This document shows positions 1 to 15,000 of a stretch of 64,000 nt of DNA, piece by piece. The notes beneath the pieces were generated by a model. That model saw only the letters and a list, made by a program, of their open reading frames with translations, was not told the DNA's origin and ran no database searches. The DNA comes from JAMZMI01 sp039944535. GTDB lineage: Bacteria; Bacteroidota; Bacteroidia; Cytophagales; Cyclobacteriaceae. The DNA is taken from assembly GCA_039944535.1 (NCBI GenBank), contig JBDUYP010000007.1, positions 1-64,000 on the forward strand. Direction: 5' to 3'. The position numbers were made by a program, and so were the translations under genes. The stretch's first letter is position 1; the number at the start of each line of letters is the position of its first letter.

Positions 1-1
1 T

Positions 2-3000
2 GGAACAGCATTTAGTTTAGAAGGGTCAATAGATGAAGTTAGGATATGGGATGACGAGCGAACCATCGGTGAAATACAAACCAATCAGTTTGCAGCCGTC
101 ACCGGTAATGAACAAGGTTTGATTGCTTACTATCGTTTTGACGAAACTTCAGGAACTGTGCTTCCCGACCTAACCGGGAATGGTTTGGACGGAACCTTAA
201 CCAATATGGCTGGCACGGAATGGACGGCTTCAGGGGCTTTTACTATACCGGCTTTCAATGTCAAAATCAACGAAGTAGTAACAGATCCGGCGACAGATTG
301 GAGTACAAACGGCTTTGATGGCACAGATGGAGGAGGAACTGTTTCGGATATTGATCAGTATGTAGAGCTATATGTAGGAGAAGCTGGCTTGGATTTTACC
401 ACAGGGTGGTCATTGGAAATCTATGAAGACGATGGATCCACTCTTCGATTTTCTGGCGACCTTACGAGTACTGGGGCCTTCGATGTTGTAACCTATTTCA
501 CCTCTGGATCAGGAACGATCTCAAACTCAGAAGTAGGGGATTATATTATTCTTGGAAACCCCGATGGGAGCAGCACCTTGGTCAACAACGTGGATGTAGT
601 GTTACGAAATGGCTCTGAGATAGATCGTGTTGATTTAGGTGGTACAAGTGGTCAGGCGCCCAATGGAGCATCTTCTGGCACAGCGGATGAATCCGTCTCC
701 AGAAAGCCAGATGGTGCTGATTCGGATTTGGATGATGTTGATTTTCAGAAAGCCGCAGCAACCCCGGGGACAACCAACGATAACAATGCACTGAGTTTTG
801 ATGGTGCCGGCTATGTCGAAGTGCCACACGCTGCACAGCTGGACTTCTCCGGAAACTTCACAGTAGAGGCCTGGATAAAGCCTGATGGTTCGGCTTCTGC
901 GCAAGGGATTGTTTCCAAATTTAATGATCAAATGGTGCTTTGGCTGGATGGATCTACACTGCGCTATAATTTAGGAGGAGGGGCACAAGCCAATTGCGGT
1001 AGCATTGCGGCAAATGTTTGGACTCATGTAGCATTGACCTACGGTGGGACAGATGCCAGGGTCTATATCAATGGGGAACTCGTACATAGCAACCCTGAAA
1101 GTCAACCTGCCACCTCAGTTCGGAATATTTTTATAGGTTCCTGGGATCAAAGCGAATTTGCATCGAGAAACTTCCATGGGTTGATTGATGAGGTGAGGAT
1201 ATGGAATGTTGAGAGATCACAGGGAGATATTGTGACAAATGCCTACAATTCAATCACTTCTGACCCAAATTTAGTTGCATCCTATACTTTCAGCAGTTCC
1301 TTAGGAGACGCTATCGATGTGGCAGGGTCAAATGACGGAACTCTGAACGGGAGTGTTAGTTATGTTTTATCAGACGCATGGGCAGCAGATGTTTTTCCGC
1401 CCATATTTGAAGGGATTTACCCAACAGCCGACACTGAAACCATAGATGGCTTTGATATAAATGTTCAGCTCAATGAAGGTAGCTCGCAGGTGGCATATTC
1501 AATATTGGCTAACCCATCCAGTGCTCCGGCTTTGGATGATATCGGAACCGTGGGGGATGCTGCAGGTATTATTACCGTGACAGATGCTTCCACATTTTAT
1601 AATGAAACCGTGTCAGGGTTATCTGCTTCCACTAACTATGATATCTACCTGCTAACTTATGATGGGACTGCTAATCGGCCAATACAGCCTACTACAATAA
1701 CGGCCACTACAGCTACATTACCATATCTGGTCACAAACACCAACACCTCAGGGCCGGGCTCACTGCGTCAGGCCATGATCAATGCCAATGCCAGTGGCAA
1801 TAAGGAAACCATTACATTTTCATTGACGGGTGGAGATGTTATCAATATTGATGATAGTGAAGGAGTCCTTCCTGTCATCACCACCGACAAAGGAATGGTG
1901 ATTGATGCAACAACCGCTACCGACTGGAGTTTGAGCTCGGACAAACTGATTGTCATTGACGGAACCAGTCTTTCTTCCACCGCAGATGGTGCAGCATTCA
2001 GAATTGGGGCTACAGGAGCCAATGTTGAGATCTATGGTTTCAAAATACAGGGATTTACCCAAGGTCTGAACGAAGGAGTAATCATAGAAGGAGACAACAA
2101 CACCTTTGGAAAAATTGGTGGTGAGAATGTGGTAGTTCAGAATAACGTTGGGATACTATTGGAGGGAAGTTCAAATGTGATTCAATCCAATTACATCGGA
2201 CGGGATTTTGCGGACAATGATTTGGGTAATCTGGAGTCAGGAATCGTGTTGCCAGATGGTGCTTCAGACAACCAAATTGGAGGAGAGAATGCAGGAGAAG
2301 GAAACATTATTTTTTATAATGGAACAACGGCCAGCCATTATGGAGTACGTGTCACGGGTAGCACTACATTGAGAAACAAGATTATTGGAAACTCAATGTC
2401 TTGCAATGAAGGAGGCGGATTCGATTTGAACAATATCGCTTCAACTCCACACAATGATATCGTCAGACCTACCATTGAAAGTATATCACCAACGGAAATA
2501 TCAGGAATTGTTGATCCAGCGGTAGCTGTAGGTTCTGAAATCCATATCTATGAGTCCACAGATGCTTGTGATTTAAAGCAAGGCATAACTTATCTTGGAA
2601 AAACCACGGTGTTTGACGATGCTGGAACAAAGAGGTTTAGCTATACAGGCACATTCACATCCAATTCATACTCCGCGACCCTGACAACAACAACCGACGG
2701 AACCTCAGAGATGGGTACAGCCGGATATTACGAGGTGAATATCACAGAGGATTCTGGTGATGGCTCACTTAGGAAAGCCCTGGAACTGTCCAATACCATA
2801 GATGATCAGGGGTTCTTTGTTGATTTTAGTCTGGGTGGAGGTGGCCCCTGGCAAATCGACCTGGCATCAGAGCTTCCATTGATGCAGTCTTCGTTCGAGC
2901 TGGATGGTCAGACTCAGGAAGGATTTGATTTTGATAATGGTAAGGTGGTAACTATTAATGGAGCCTCTGAAAACAGGATTCTGCCGATTCAGTCAAATTC

Positions 3001-6000
3001 AGGACTGGACAACATATCCATTCACAACCTGAGATTTATCGGAGCACTCAACTCTGCAATCTCAACAGCAAACACGGGAACTGGCCAAACAAATAAACTA
3101 AGTATCGGAGACAACATTTTCGGTCCAAATGGCAATGGATCTACTGACGAAGTTTTGAATATCCAAGATGGCTCCAATGTGAGTATTGAGGCCAACTATT
3201 TTGGGTTTAATCATACGGGCTTGGGCACGTCAGTTCAGCTAACGGGCTCGGCAATATCGATTGGTAGTTTTGTAGATTCAGTTTCTATTGGTGGAAATGT
3301 AATCGGAAATTATTCTGGCTCGGCCATTGACCTGGATGGGATAAACAACTTTGCTAAAATCGAATATAATGTGATAGGGTTGGACAAGGATGCAAAAGAA
3401 GCCGCGCCTACTACTTCGGGTATTAGTGATGGAATTGTCATTAACACAAGTAATGTTGTGATCGTAGGAAACTACATAGCCAACATTCAGGATAAGGCAA
3501 TTGTGAATAATATATTCGGAACATCGAATATTGCTATTCAAGGCAACATTATAGGCACAGATGTGGATGGTGATTCACACCCTATAGGAATAGGAATTTA
3601 TCTTGATGACCTAAGTAATTATTCGAACGTCGTTATCGGTGGACTTCCGTCATACGGAAATACCATAACCAACGCCACAGGGGAGGCAGTATTTTTCGAG
3701 CTCGATGGCCCGATTGATACAGAGGGAGTTCGAATTACAGCCAATTCGATTTTTGGAAATACTGCTGGAATCGTAATGAATGGAGCTAATGCTTCTGTTA
3801 CCGAACCAGCCATTACATCCCTTACTAGCTCCACCGTTTCCGGAACAGGCAACAATGGAGAGATTATACATTTGTATTTAGGTGATGGGTCAGGACAACC
3901 CCAAACTTTTGTTGACTCAGTTAGTGTAGTTGCTGGATCATGGAGCTTTGGGAGCTTAAGTTTATCTGTAAATGATGAGCTCGTTGTGGCTGCTTCTAGT
4001 TCAACTGCCACTTCTGAGTTTATTTCAGCCACACTCGCTCCTGAAATCAACGTAAAATACGCTGGGGACCCTGTTGGCAACAGCGGGACGATTGACCTTG
4101 GTTGGTCTTTTGTCAGTCAGAGTGGTTCCACCGAGCAGGTGGACGTGGAGAACACAGGCTTTGGTGAGCTCAATATTTCGAGCATCACTGGTTCTCCGGC
4201 ACATTTTGCCGTTTCTAACATTAGTTCTACACCGATCAGCGGGCAATCAGCAGAGCATTTTACAGTGCAATTCATTCCTGGTATTTCTGGTGCAATTTCT
4301 GAGACCATTACCATCAACAATGATGACACGGACGAATCAGTCTTCATAATTCAGCTGGAGGGTTTTGGATATCCTGACGTGGCAGATAGTGGTACAGCGC
4401 TGGATTTTGATGGATCAAATGACCATGTGGTGATCAATCCGATCAACGAATTATCCAACACGGATCAATTCACTATTGAAGGCTGGTTTAAACAAGAGTC
4501 ACTTGATGTTACTGGCGGCATGTTCGGTCAGATTCTATCGACTACTCAAATGATACGCGCTCGCACATGGAGTGATGGGTATATGTACCTCTATGTCCAT
4601 AATGGCTCCAATGCCTATGGAAGATTTGATTACTCGCAATATGTCTCCGAAGACGGATGGTTTCACCTTGCCATGGTTTATGACGGAAACCAAACAGGCA
4701 ACTCGAACAGGTTGACGGCCTATGTCAACGGGGAAGAGGTGATTTTGGAGTATTCAGGAACCATCCCGGCTTCAACAGCTAACCTTGCAGGAGCTAATTT
4801 TTACCTTGCTGAGAATGTAAATATTGCTACGGCCGGAAACCACTGGAATGGCCAAATCGATGAATTTCGAATTTGGAAAGAAGCCGTTGCTCAAGTGGAC
4901 ATTCAATCCTATATGCTCACCAATGACCTCACAGGTCACCCGCAAATAGTATCAGACGATTTGGCGGCCTATTACAGGTTTGATGAAGGAGAGGGAGAAA
5001 CCCTTTTCGATCTCAGCCTTGACAACAACGGAGTACTGGTCAATATGGATCAGGGAGCCGATTGGGTTCCTTCCGGAGCGTTAGGCCTTGCCCCACAGAT
5101 TGTCAGTCAAACCCCTCTACCTGGAGCCACGGAAGTAGAGCCTAATACCACAATCACGGTAATTTTCGACCAAAACGTCCAAGCAGGCGCTGGAAATATT
5201 GCAATTAGAACTCAAGATGATAATATTGTGGAACAATTTGATGTTGCCGCCGCTGTTAACTTTTCTGGAACCACAGTTACGTTCACTCCGACCCAACTCA
5301 GCTATAACGAGACATATTCTATTACAATACCGCAAGGAGCTATCATGAACTTATCAGGAAAATCAATTGCCGCCATTACGCTACTTACCGCGTGGAGTTT
5401 TGCTACTCAGGCACAATCAATTACGGTCACTCAACCAACCGGAGGCGAAATTGTTGAAGTTGGAGAGACACTAACGATTGCTTGGTCAAGAAGCGGATTA
5501 GCAGCAAATACTGCGGAGATCAGTGTGGTCACCGATGCAGGCTCAACTGAAACTGTTATTGAAACTGGTAATGCCTTTAGTTTTTATGGATCGGCAGGCA
5601 GTTCTACCTTCAATTGGGTTGTAGACGGGCCGGTTGGCTCAGGTGCGGTCATAAGAGTCAAAAACTTAGACGGAAGTGAGGTAGATGAAAGTGGAAGTTT
5701 CACGATTAATGCACCAAGCATCGCGCATGTTATTACACAAGATGCTACAGACTGTGTATCGCCATTTGGAGCAATAACAATCGGAGGTTTACTGTTCAGC
5801 ACTTCTTATGACGTGTATTATGACTTTGAATCTACACCCCAGCCTTCGGAAAGTCTGGTTTCAGATGGTTCAGGAGAATTACTTATAGATTTTCTTGCTA
5901 TTGGAGTTTATACCAATATTTATGTTGAGCTGTCGGGACAGCAGTCAAACATACTCCCAGGGCCGTTCGAGGTTTTTGACAATACGGACGTGCCAGTTAT

Positions 6001-9000
6001 CAGCCCGACCACAACTCCTAATACATCTTGTATCTCTGATAATGGTGAAATCTCATTTACAATATCATCGTCGCTAGCACCTACATCTTATACTGTGAGT
6101 GTCTATTTAGACGGAGGAGGTCCTGAGCTATTTGCAGGAAGCCCTGTGTCTGGTGGGGCGGCAAGCGGAACGGTCACTGGTCTGGCCAGTGGTAACTATA
6201 CTATTGATGTGACCAATGATGATACTGGTTGTTACAATAGCATATCCGGTATTTTCATTGATAACACGCCCGCTCCCCCAACAATTAATGGAGGAGCGGT
6301 TTCAATCTTGAGCCCAAGTACGGCAGGCAATAATGATGGTGAATTAGATGCGTCTATTGCAACAGGAGGCAACCCCGAAGACTACTCCTTTCAGTGGTAT
6401 TTCGGATCTGGCACCTCTACATCACTGATAGACTTTAACGATCCTGGCAATGGCTCAAACCCAGATGGCTCAACAACTCAGACAGTGGATGGGCTCGCTG
6501 CAGGCAATTATACCCTTGTTATTACTGAGATAGCTACCGGTTGTCAATCTGCGCCAGTAACTTTTACATTGACAGACCCGGCATCAAATCCTGTCTTGAC
6601 TGTTTCAGATATCCTGCCTAACCCAACAACAGTCGGTGTAGATCTGTCAGTTGACCTGACTTCAGATATATATTTTGTCATTACTCAGTCCGAGACAGTA
6701 CCTACCGAAACTCAAGTTCTTTCTGGAACCGATGAGTTTGATGTAGCCGCTGAATTTTATGGTGTTGTTTCCTTTGTGGATGGTTCTGTTTCCTTCACTA
6801 TAGGTGAGAATAACTTTGGACCACAAGATCAGTCTCTTACTTCCGAAAACACCTACAATGTTTACTTTGTGGCCGATGCAGGGGGGAGCTATTCGCTTGT
6901 TGAAGGTGGAAAGTTTACTACTGGTGTTTCTGTAAGTGGCAACACCTTGACAACACAAAGCTTTGATGGTTTTAGTGGAACACCAAACACTCTACAGACC
7001 GGCACATTTAGTTTCACAACGGGAACACTAACCTTAAGCAACGCTCGTGTAACTGATCAGTCTGGATTTCCTTTGGGAGGAACCGGCCATGCCATGCAGT
7101 TGGCTGATGGAGGAGACCATTTTCAAACACTGGAATTGTTTGACGTAACCAGAGTGGGGTTCCAATGGAGATCTACTGATGGAGGACCCACCAATATCAA
7201 AATAGTAACATCTGCTGATGGCGTCACCTTTGATAATACCATCTTGTATTCGACAACCTCAAGTTTAAACTATGAACCTAAAGCAGTTGACTTTGATACT
7301 CCGTTCACAGGCTTTATTAGGGTAGAGGTTGATGGAGGAAGCCAGCTTTTGGTGGATGATTTTTATTATGAGACTCTTCTTGTGGTTTCAAATCCATTCG
7401 TCACCACATGGACAGCCATGGAAGGAACGATCACTATCCCTACCAATACGGGAAGTCACTCATATAACTATGACGTATCCTGGACAAACATCACAAACCC
7501 GGGTACTTTGGAAGGTTCACTAAGCTCTCAAACTGGAGATGCGGTTCTTTCAGGCCTTGAAGATGGTAGCGACTATTTCATAGAGATTAGTGGGCAGTTT
7601 CCGGCCATATATTTTGCTAACAGTGCTGCGGATAAAGACAAAATCCTGACTATCGAGCAGTGGGGGGATATTGCCTGGGAGTCTATGCAGCTGGCATTTA
7701 TGGGATGTTCGAACCTCGATATGGCAGCAACGGACTATCCAGATCTTTCGGGTGTCACAAATATGAGCCAGATGTTCAGAGCCACGAACATGAATTTCAG
7801 TGGAGATTTCAGTGGTTGGGATGTCAGTACTGTAACTGATATCAGCTTTATGTTTAGTAGTTCACAGTTCGATGGAGATATCAGTTCTTGGGATGTATCT
7901 AATGTTACTGATATGAGCTACTTGTTTTATGTAAACCCGGTTTTCAATGGAAATATAAGTGGTTGGATTACATCTAATGTTCTCAATATGAGCCGAACAT
8001 TCAGTCACACAAGCATCTTCAACCAGAATATTGGTGGCTGGGATGTTTCCAATGTCACTCAGATGGAAGGAATGTTCAATCAATCCTTTCTATTCGATCA
8101 GGACCTTAGTAGTTGGGATGTTTCCAAGGTGACTCGAATGGATCAGATGTTTAGAGACGCAAATGCTTTTGACTCGGATATTACAACATGGGTCACTTCT
8201 AGTCTCACTAATATGTCTCGAATGTTCCAGGGGGCGGATCTTTTCAATCAAGATATAAGTGGTTGGGATGTAAGTCTGGTTTCAACAATGGACAATGTTT
8301 TCAATACTGCTCCTTTGTTTGATCGGGATTTGAGTGCATGGGATATCAGTTCTGTTACCGACATGACTAGCATGCTTGACAATTCGGGCCTTTCCGTCGC
8401 AAATTATGACGCAGCTCTAGCGGGCTGGTCCACACTTGAGGGTGGAGAAGCCCAAATTCCAACAACGATCACCCTTGGTGCAATAGGGATGGAGTATTCT
8501 GCTTCGGGTCTGACATCAAGAGATGCTTTAACAAACTCACCAAATTTTTGGACAATTAGCGGCGACTCTCAGGAGGTCTTGCCAGCACCGGAAATAGAAG
8601 TAATAGGTAATGGAGTTGAAATCGTAGATGGAGACAATACCCCGGATATAGCAGATCACACGGATTTAGGTACTATACCAACAGCTTCTACCTTTATCAG
8701 AACATTTACTATAAACAATACCGGTGATGCAAGCCTTGATCTCAGTTCAGGAATTATATTGGATGGAGATGGAGAATATAGCGTCGCGCTTCAGCCTGAT
8801 GCATCCGTAACAGGTGGAGGAAATACTACTTTTCAGGTGGAGTTTGCGCCAACCATAGCGGGAACATTCAGCACTGATGTCATTATTCCCAATGATGACA
8901 GTGATGAGAATCCTTATACTTTCAATATAGTTGCCACAGCGGTTGAATCGGCCAGTGTCACGGTGACATCTCCAAATGGTGGGGAAAGCTTTGTTTTAGG

Positions 9001-12000
9001 GGATTATATCACCATAACTTGGGATGATAACGGAGGTGACCCTACAGATGAAATGGCGATTGGTATTTTTGATGGTTTTGGAGTGTCAGTTGTTTCAGAC
9101 CCAAGCGTAACAGTGGCTGACTTGAATGGCACATTCACCTGGCAAGCCAGCTTTAGCGGCTCTGATTTGGAGGTAGATGTTGAAAACATTACCAAAGCAG
9201 TAAGTGACAGAAGTGATGGGACATTTTCTATTGATGATGCTTTATTTTATGATATTTCTCCATCATTGGGGGAGGAGTATGATCTGGGACAAACCGTAAC
9301 GATCAGCTGGAGCGAGGAAAACTTCCAGACTGATGAGGAAATAGAAATTTATGTGGCCACAGGTTTCTTTGACGGAGAGTTTTGGGCTCATGATTTGCCG
9401 GGTACGCTAATTACCTCTGGTACTTCCGGGATGTTCAGTGGAAGTTTCGACTGGGTGTCTGACGTTGCTGGGCCAGAGTTATTCATCTTTTTAGTAAACA
9501 ACACGAGAAATATTGATGCTGTCAGCACCAATCCATTTACGGTGAATGGCGCGGTGAGCAATTTCTTTGAAGACTTTGTATCCGGTTTGCCACCTGAGTG
9601 GATAACAAACGGAGCTTCCTGGGAAGACAATCCCGCTTTTGGGTATCAAGGGTTTGAAGGAGCATTGAGAATTAATTCGGGTGCTACCAATTTTGCAGAA
9701 ACGCCAACACTTGAAAACGCCAATACCATCTCTTTCCAATATAGAGTGCATACGGTAAATTCCGATGGTGCAGTTTTCGATGTATATGCTTCCGATGATG
9801 GCGGCTCTACTTTTACGAATTACCTGGGAACAGCTAGTGATTTGACGGGTACTTATCAGGAATTCTCTCATACTTTCGCAGGCCCATACACAGGTCCTAT
9901 ACAAATCATTGGTAATGGGGCTGGTGACTCTGACATAGTTATCGATGACTTTGCTTCGGATGGAACATTGGCAGGCGCTTCTACCACTACCTTCGAGGTG
10001 ACTACCACTGCCGATGATGATGTTACACCTCCCGCGGGATCATTGAGAGAAGCTATTCTTCTGGCCAATGATGCCACTTCTGACGCCACGATCACATTTA
10101 ACCTTACAGGAGATGGTACGGGCATGACATGGACAATATTCCCTACAGCTGACTTACCATCGGTTGCCAACACCAATGGATATAAAATAACAATCGAGGG
10201 TTCCTCACAACCGGGCTGGGATCGCGGCTTGGATCAGATGATCGTTATTGATGGTCAAAGCGCACTTTTTTCCGGATTGAACGTAGGAGGAGATGATGTA
10301 GAAATATTTGGCATGAAAATCCAAGGGTTTGATTACGGAATCTATTCTGATGCGGGAACGGTCAACAATGTTGTGATCGGTCATTCCAGCGTTTCTGGTA
10401 ATGTTATTTCCGGTAACACTACGGGTATCTTTTTCCAGTATTCTAACGGACTGACTATTCAAGACAATAACATAGGTACAGATGCTGCAGGATATTTGGC
10501 TGAGCCAAATGGTACCGGTATTGACCTTGTTTCGTTAAGTGCCGAAGTGTCTAATGCCTACATAGCCAACAATATTATTTCTGCTAACACGGGAATAGGG
10601 CTGGCTATTGGTTATGGCACTAACATAATCGAAAATAACATCATAGGACTTAATACAGATCAAGCATCTTCTCTACCTAACGATGTAGGGATTTATGCCG
10701 GAGGGGAAGGATTTGTACAGACCAATATTATTGCCGGTAATACCACAGCAGGTATCGTCCTTCAAAGTCCGTTCAATCATAACAACCAATTGGTGATCCG
10801 AGCTAACTACATAGGCGCGAGCTCGTCTTTGAGCCAGTTTCCAAATGGTAGTGGTATCAACTCAGAGAGTAGCACGGGAATACCTAACCCGTCTTTTAAT
10901 GATCCAATTATAATTGGTGGTGAATCAGGAGATGAAAACATTATTGCCTATAACAATGGACCGGCCGTTCAGTTGAATGGTGATTCTTACCTCTACGCTC
11001 AGATTACTAACAACGAAATTTATGAGAATGCATCAGGCATAGAGCTACTGGATGGAGCAGATGGAGGCCAAGCGCCACCGACCATTGACTTTGTGGGAAC
11101 AACAACAGTAGATGGTACTATAGGTACAGATGCTACCGGCCCGGCAACTATTCATGTATATGGTGTAGATGCCTCAGGAACACAAGGGCAAACACCAAGG
11201 GGCAGTGTAACTGTTGGTACCGGTGTTTCTAACTGGTCAGTTACGGGAAGTTTCGATGACATATTGGACCCATCTGAGCTGACGGCAACTGTTACAACTG
11301 ATGATTTTGGAACCTCTCAGTTTTATGACCCTAATGCGTCGGCTAAGTTTATAGAACTGACCAACCCTACTGGAGGCGAATCCTTGGAGCAAGACTCAGA
11401 TATCACAATTACGTTTAATTCTTCAGGTTTTGTGAATGGAGAAGACGTCTATTTCGAAATCTCCGAAGACGAAACGAATTGGATGACAATAGGCTCAACA
11501 ACTTTTGATTCCGAAATTCCGGAGTTTGTCTGGTTTATTGAAGGATCGACTTATGCGACTGGAAGTTATGTGATGCGAGTTTCTGACTTTGATTTAGAAG
11601 CGGTCTTTACATCAGGGTACTTTGATATCGTAGAGGGCACAGGAAGTGCTGTGGCAGACATATCCGAGGATTTTGATTCGGGTCTGGACATTTCCCCACA
11701 ATCCACCTACTTCTTAACCTCAGGTGATTGGACTTCACAAAATGCAGTTTCTGTAAATGATTCATTTAAGTCATTTGGTGAAACAGGTGATGCAGCATTG
11801 ATTCCTATTGGCGTAGGCAATCACCTAACTACACCGGAACTCACGGATATTGTTTCAATTGCTTTTGAGCACCGAGCCAATACTTTTAATTCTGTGGGTG
11901 CAGTTTATGATATATATACCTCATCGGATGGTGGATCCACTTTTGATCAACTCGAAGCTACAGTCACAAGCTTCTCCGAAACATTTGAGCGTTTCACATA

Positions 12001-15000
12001 TGACTTTGCTGGGGCATATACCGGCCCTATCAGAATTGTGTATAATGACTTTGGTGACTCTGATATTATAATAGATAATTTCGAAGCATATAACGATGCA
12101 GCAGGTAACAGAGGTGCCTATGCTTTATCTTTTGATGGAGTAGATGACCATGTAACCATAGCCAGCCAGGCAGCTCCGACAGGGGATTTTTCGCTTGAGG
12201 CATGGGTTTATTATCCTGGCGGAGGCGATACCGGATATCAAACGATCCTTGAGTTTGAAAACGATTCACCCTGGTTAGGCCTGCTCAATGACCAATTAAC
12301 CGTTTACAATGTTGGTTCGGACCCTAGTACATTTCCTGAAAACCAATGGACCCATGTCGCTGCGGTTTATCACAATGGCACTAACACTTTTGAGCTTTAT
12401 GTAAACGGAGAAGGCGTTTTACTCGGTGCAGATGCTTCATCTGCCACCCTTAGTGGAACACAACTCCTCATAGGAGGAGACACGAATAGTGGAGAGATGT
12501 TCTTAGGTTCTATAGATGAAGTCAGAATATGGGATATAGCCAGAACGCAGGCCGAGATTCAGGAGGACATGAATAAAACTCTGGACGGAAGCGAAAATGG
12601 CCTGCTCTCCTATTTCCATTTTGATGAAGGTCCGGGCAATACTTCTACTTACGATCTAGTTGGTGGCTTAGAAGGTCCTCTTGCTATAGGCATGGATCAA
12701 AACACTTCATGGGTGGACGGATTTGAGCCTTTTATAGAAGAATACTTCAATAATGCGATGGATTTTGATGGAACAGATGATTTTATATCAGTAAGCCATG
12801 ATGATGCATTGAACCTCGTTACAACAGACTTTGCAATAGAAGCCTGGGTGTATCTGGATGACAATGACTTAGAGACGATTGTATCAAAAGGGGATGGTAA
12901 TGGTGCAAATTCTCCTACCGTCTATGCTTTCCAAATTCAATCACAAAAGATCGCACTAAGTCTTGCAGATGGCGTCAACAACGAGTGGCAACTGAGCAAC
13001 ACAGATGTATCGATAGGAGAATGGCATCATGTGGCAGTGTCTTACAATGCAGCAGATAATACAGTCTCTTTTTATCTCGATGGTGTTTTTGATGGAGAAA
13101 AAACTTTCACTACTGTCTCAAGCCCAGCTGATTTTTCAGACAATCAACCAATGTTTATTGGTAAACAAGGGTATTCATGTGATTGTAATTATCTCGACGG
13201 TGCTATAGATCAGCTAAGAATATGGAACACTCATTTGGATGGCCTCACCATTCTTAGCAATATGTACAGCATTGATTTGAACATACACCCATACGTGAGC
13301 AATGCAGTTGCTTCTTATCAATTTGACGATGGAGAGTCAGAAGGAGACAACACTGGAGTTTCTGTTGTTACGGATGCGTCAATTAACGGGTTTGGAGGCT
13401 CATTAAATGGGTTTGCCCTTACGGGAGCAACCTCCAATTTTGTCACCTCTGGTTTCGTTGATCATACTCCTGCGGTACCAACTACACAGTCTTCAAGCAT
13501 AATCGTTTTCGACGTTCAGGAAACCACTGCTGATATTACATGGACTAAAGGAAGTGGAGATAGAAGTGTTGTTCTGATCGCAGAAGGAAACTCTGGTTTC
13601 CCTGACGTGGTGGATGAAACCTTCTTATATGCAGATCCTGAAAACCAATATGGACTGGGCTCACCAACCGACAATGGGTTTTCTGCGGTTTACAATGGAT
13701 ATGGCAATGCCGTATCCACGTCAAACCTTAACCCGGGCACAGAATATATCGTGGCGGTGGTCGAGGTAAACGGGCCAGTTGGATTTGATACTTACAATAA
13801 AAATACTGCTACAAACAATCCTGTAACATTTACGACCGCTGCAGCTACACCACCTTTGCCTCCTACAGATTTTTTTGCTCTTGAGAATGGCGATGGCACT
13901 GTCACATTTACCTGGACGGATAATGCTACGGATGAGACTGGCTTTATCATACAAGAGAGCAGTGATGCCGCCAATTGGTCCGACTACTCTGGTCAGTTGG
14001 ATCTAGATATAACAACCTTTACAACTGAACCGCTGAGTTCGGATTATGCATCTTTTTGGCGTGTTCAGGCAGTGAAAGTGGGTGCTAGCTCGGAATCTAA
14101 CTTCAAATGGGCCGGAAATATCGAAAAGCCCGGAAATGCTCTGGATTTTGATGGTGATGATGATTTAGTGGTGCTCTCAACTCCTTTCAATCTTGATGGG
14201 AATTTTAGCTATGAATTTTGGATTAAAACAACTGCAGCAAGTGTTCCTGTTCTTTATTTTCACGAAGCTACGGCTGGAGAAGGAGGGATTGTCATAAATG
14301 CGACGGGACAAATTGATTACAACGCAACGAATGATGAAGGCTTAACTTCTGATTTTATTGCTGGGGTGACTGCCGTGAATGATGACTTCTGGCATTATGT
14401 GGCTGTTACTTCAAACGGCACGGAAATAAACATATATGTGGATGGTAATCTAGACGCCAACTATACTCCGGGAGGGGATTTGGCTATTGCATCAGGAGAA
14501 TTTACGGTTTGGGACCATGAATTGGGAAATTTTCCTGCCCTTGGTACCACGTACGCAGGGTTAATGGATGAGGTGCGAATCTGGGACAAGGCACTCACAG
14601 ATATTGAAATTAATCAGAACATATTCGAGACACTCGTGGGCAATGAAGCAGGTCTTGTGGCATATTATCGGATGGATCAGTTTTCAGACGAGGTTGTGGC
14701 TGACCATAGTAAGGGTGACAGCCATGGGACATGGGATGGAAGCCTTGGTGCATTAACAACACCGACCTGGGTGGAATCTTCGGCTATTCAGGATCAGGGT
14801 TTGATTGTCTCCAATGGCAATGACAGTGGTGCAGGTTCGCTGAGACAGGCCATATTAAATGCGGTGGATGGTGATGTAGTCACTTTTGACCCAGCCGTGT
14901 CTTCCGTCGATTTGATAAGTCAGATTGTTATAGACAAGCAAATAGAAATTATAAGTGACAACAACCTTGTGCTCATTAATCAGGTGAGTGTCAATGAACG

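Noticed and set aside
119..121. TTG at 119 as the start of the giant gene
   Set aside because: The frame is open upstream to base 2 and encodes the conserved middle of a LamG domain, so the gene begins outside the window.
3619..4080. A 153-codon minus-strand open frame in the adhesin
   Set aside because: Low-complexity Ser/Val/Pro-rich translation opposite a beta-helix region; no start signal or family resemblance.
7737..8400. Regularly spaced repeats that could suggest a CRISPR array
   Set aside because: The period of about 75 bp is that of a 25-residue protein repeat, the frame stays open, and the copies vary mainly at silent or tolerated positions.
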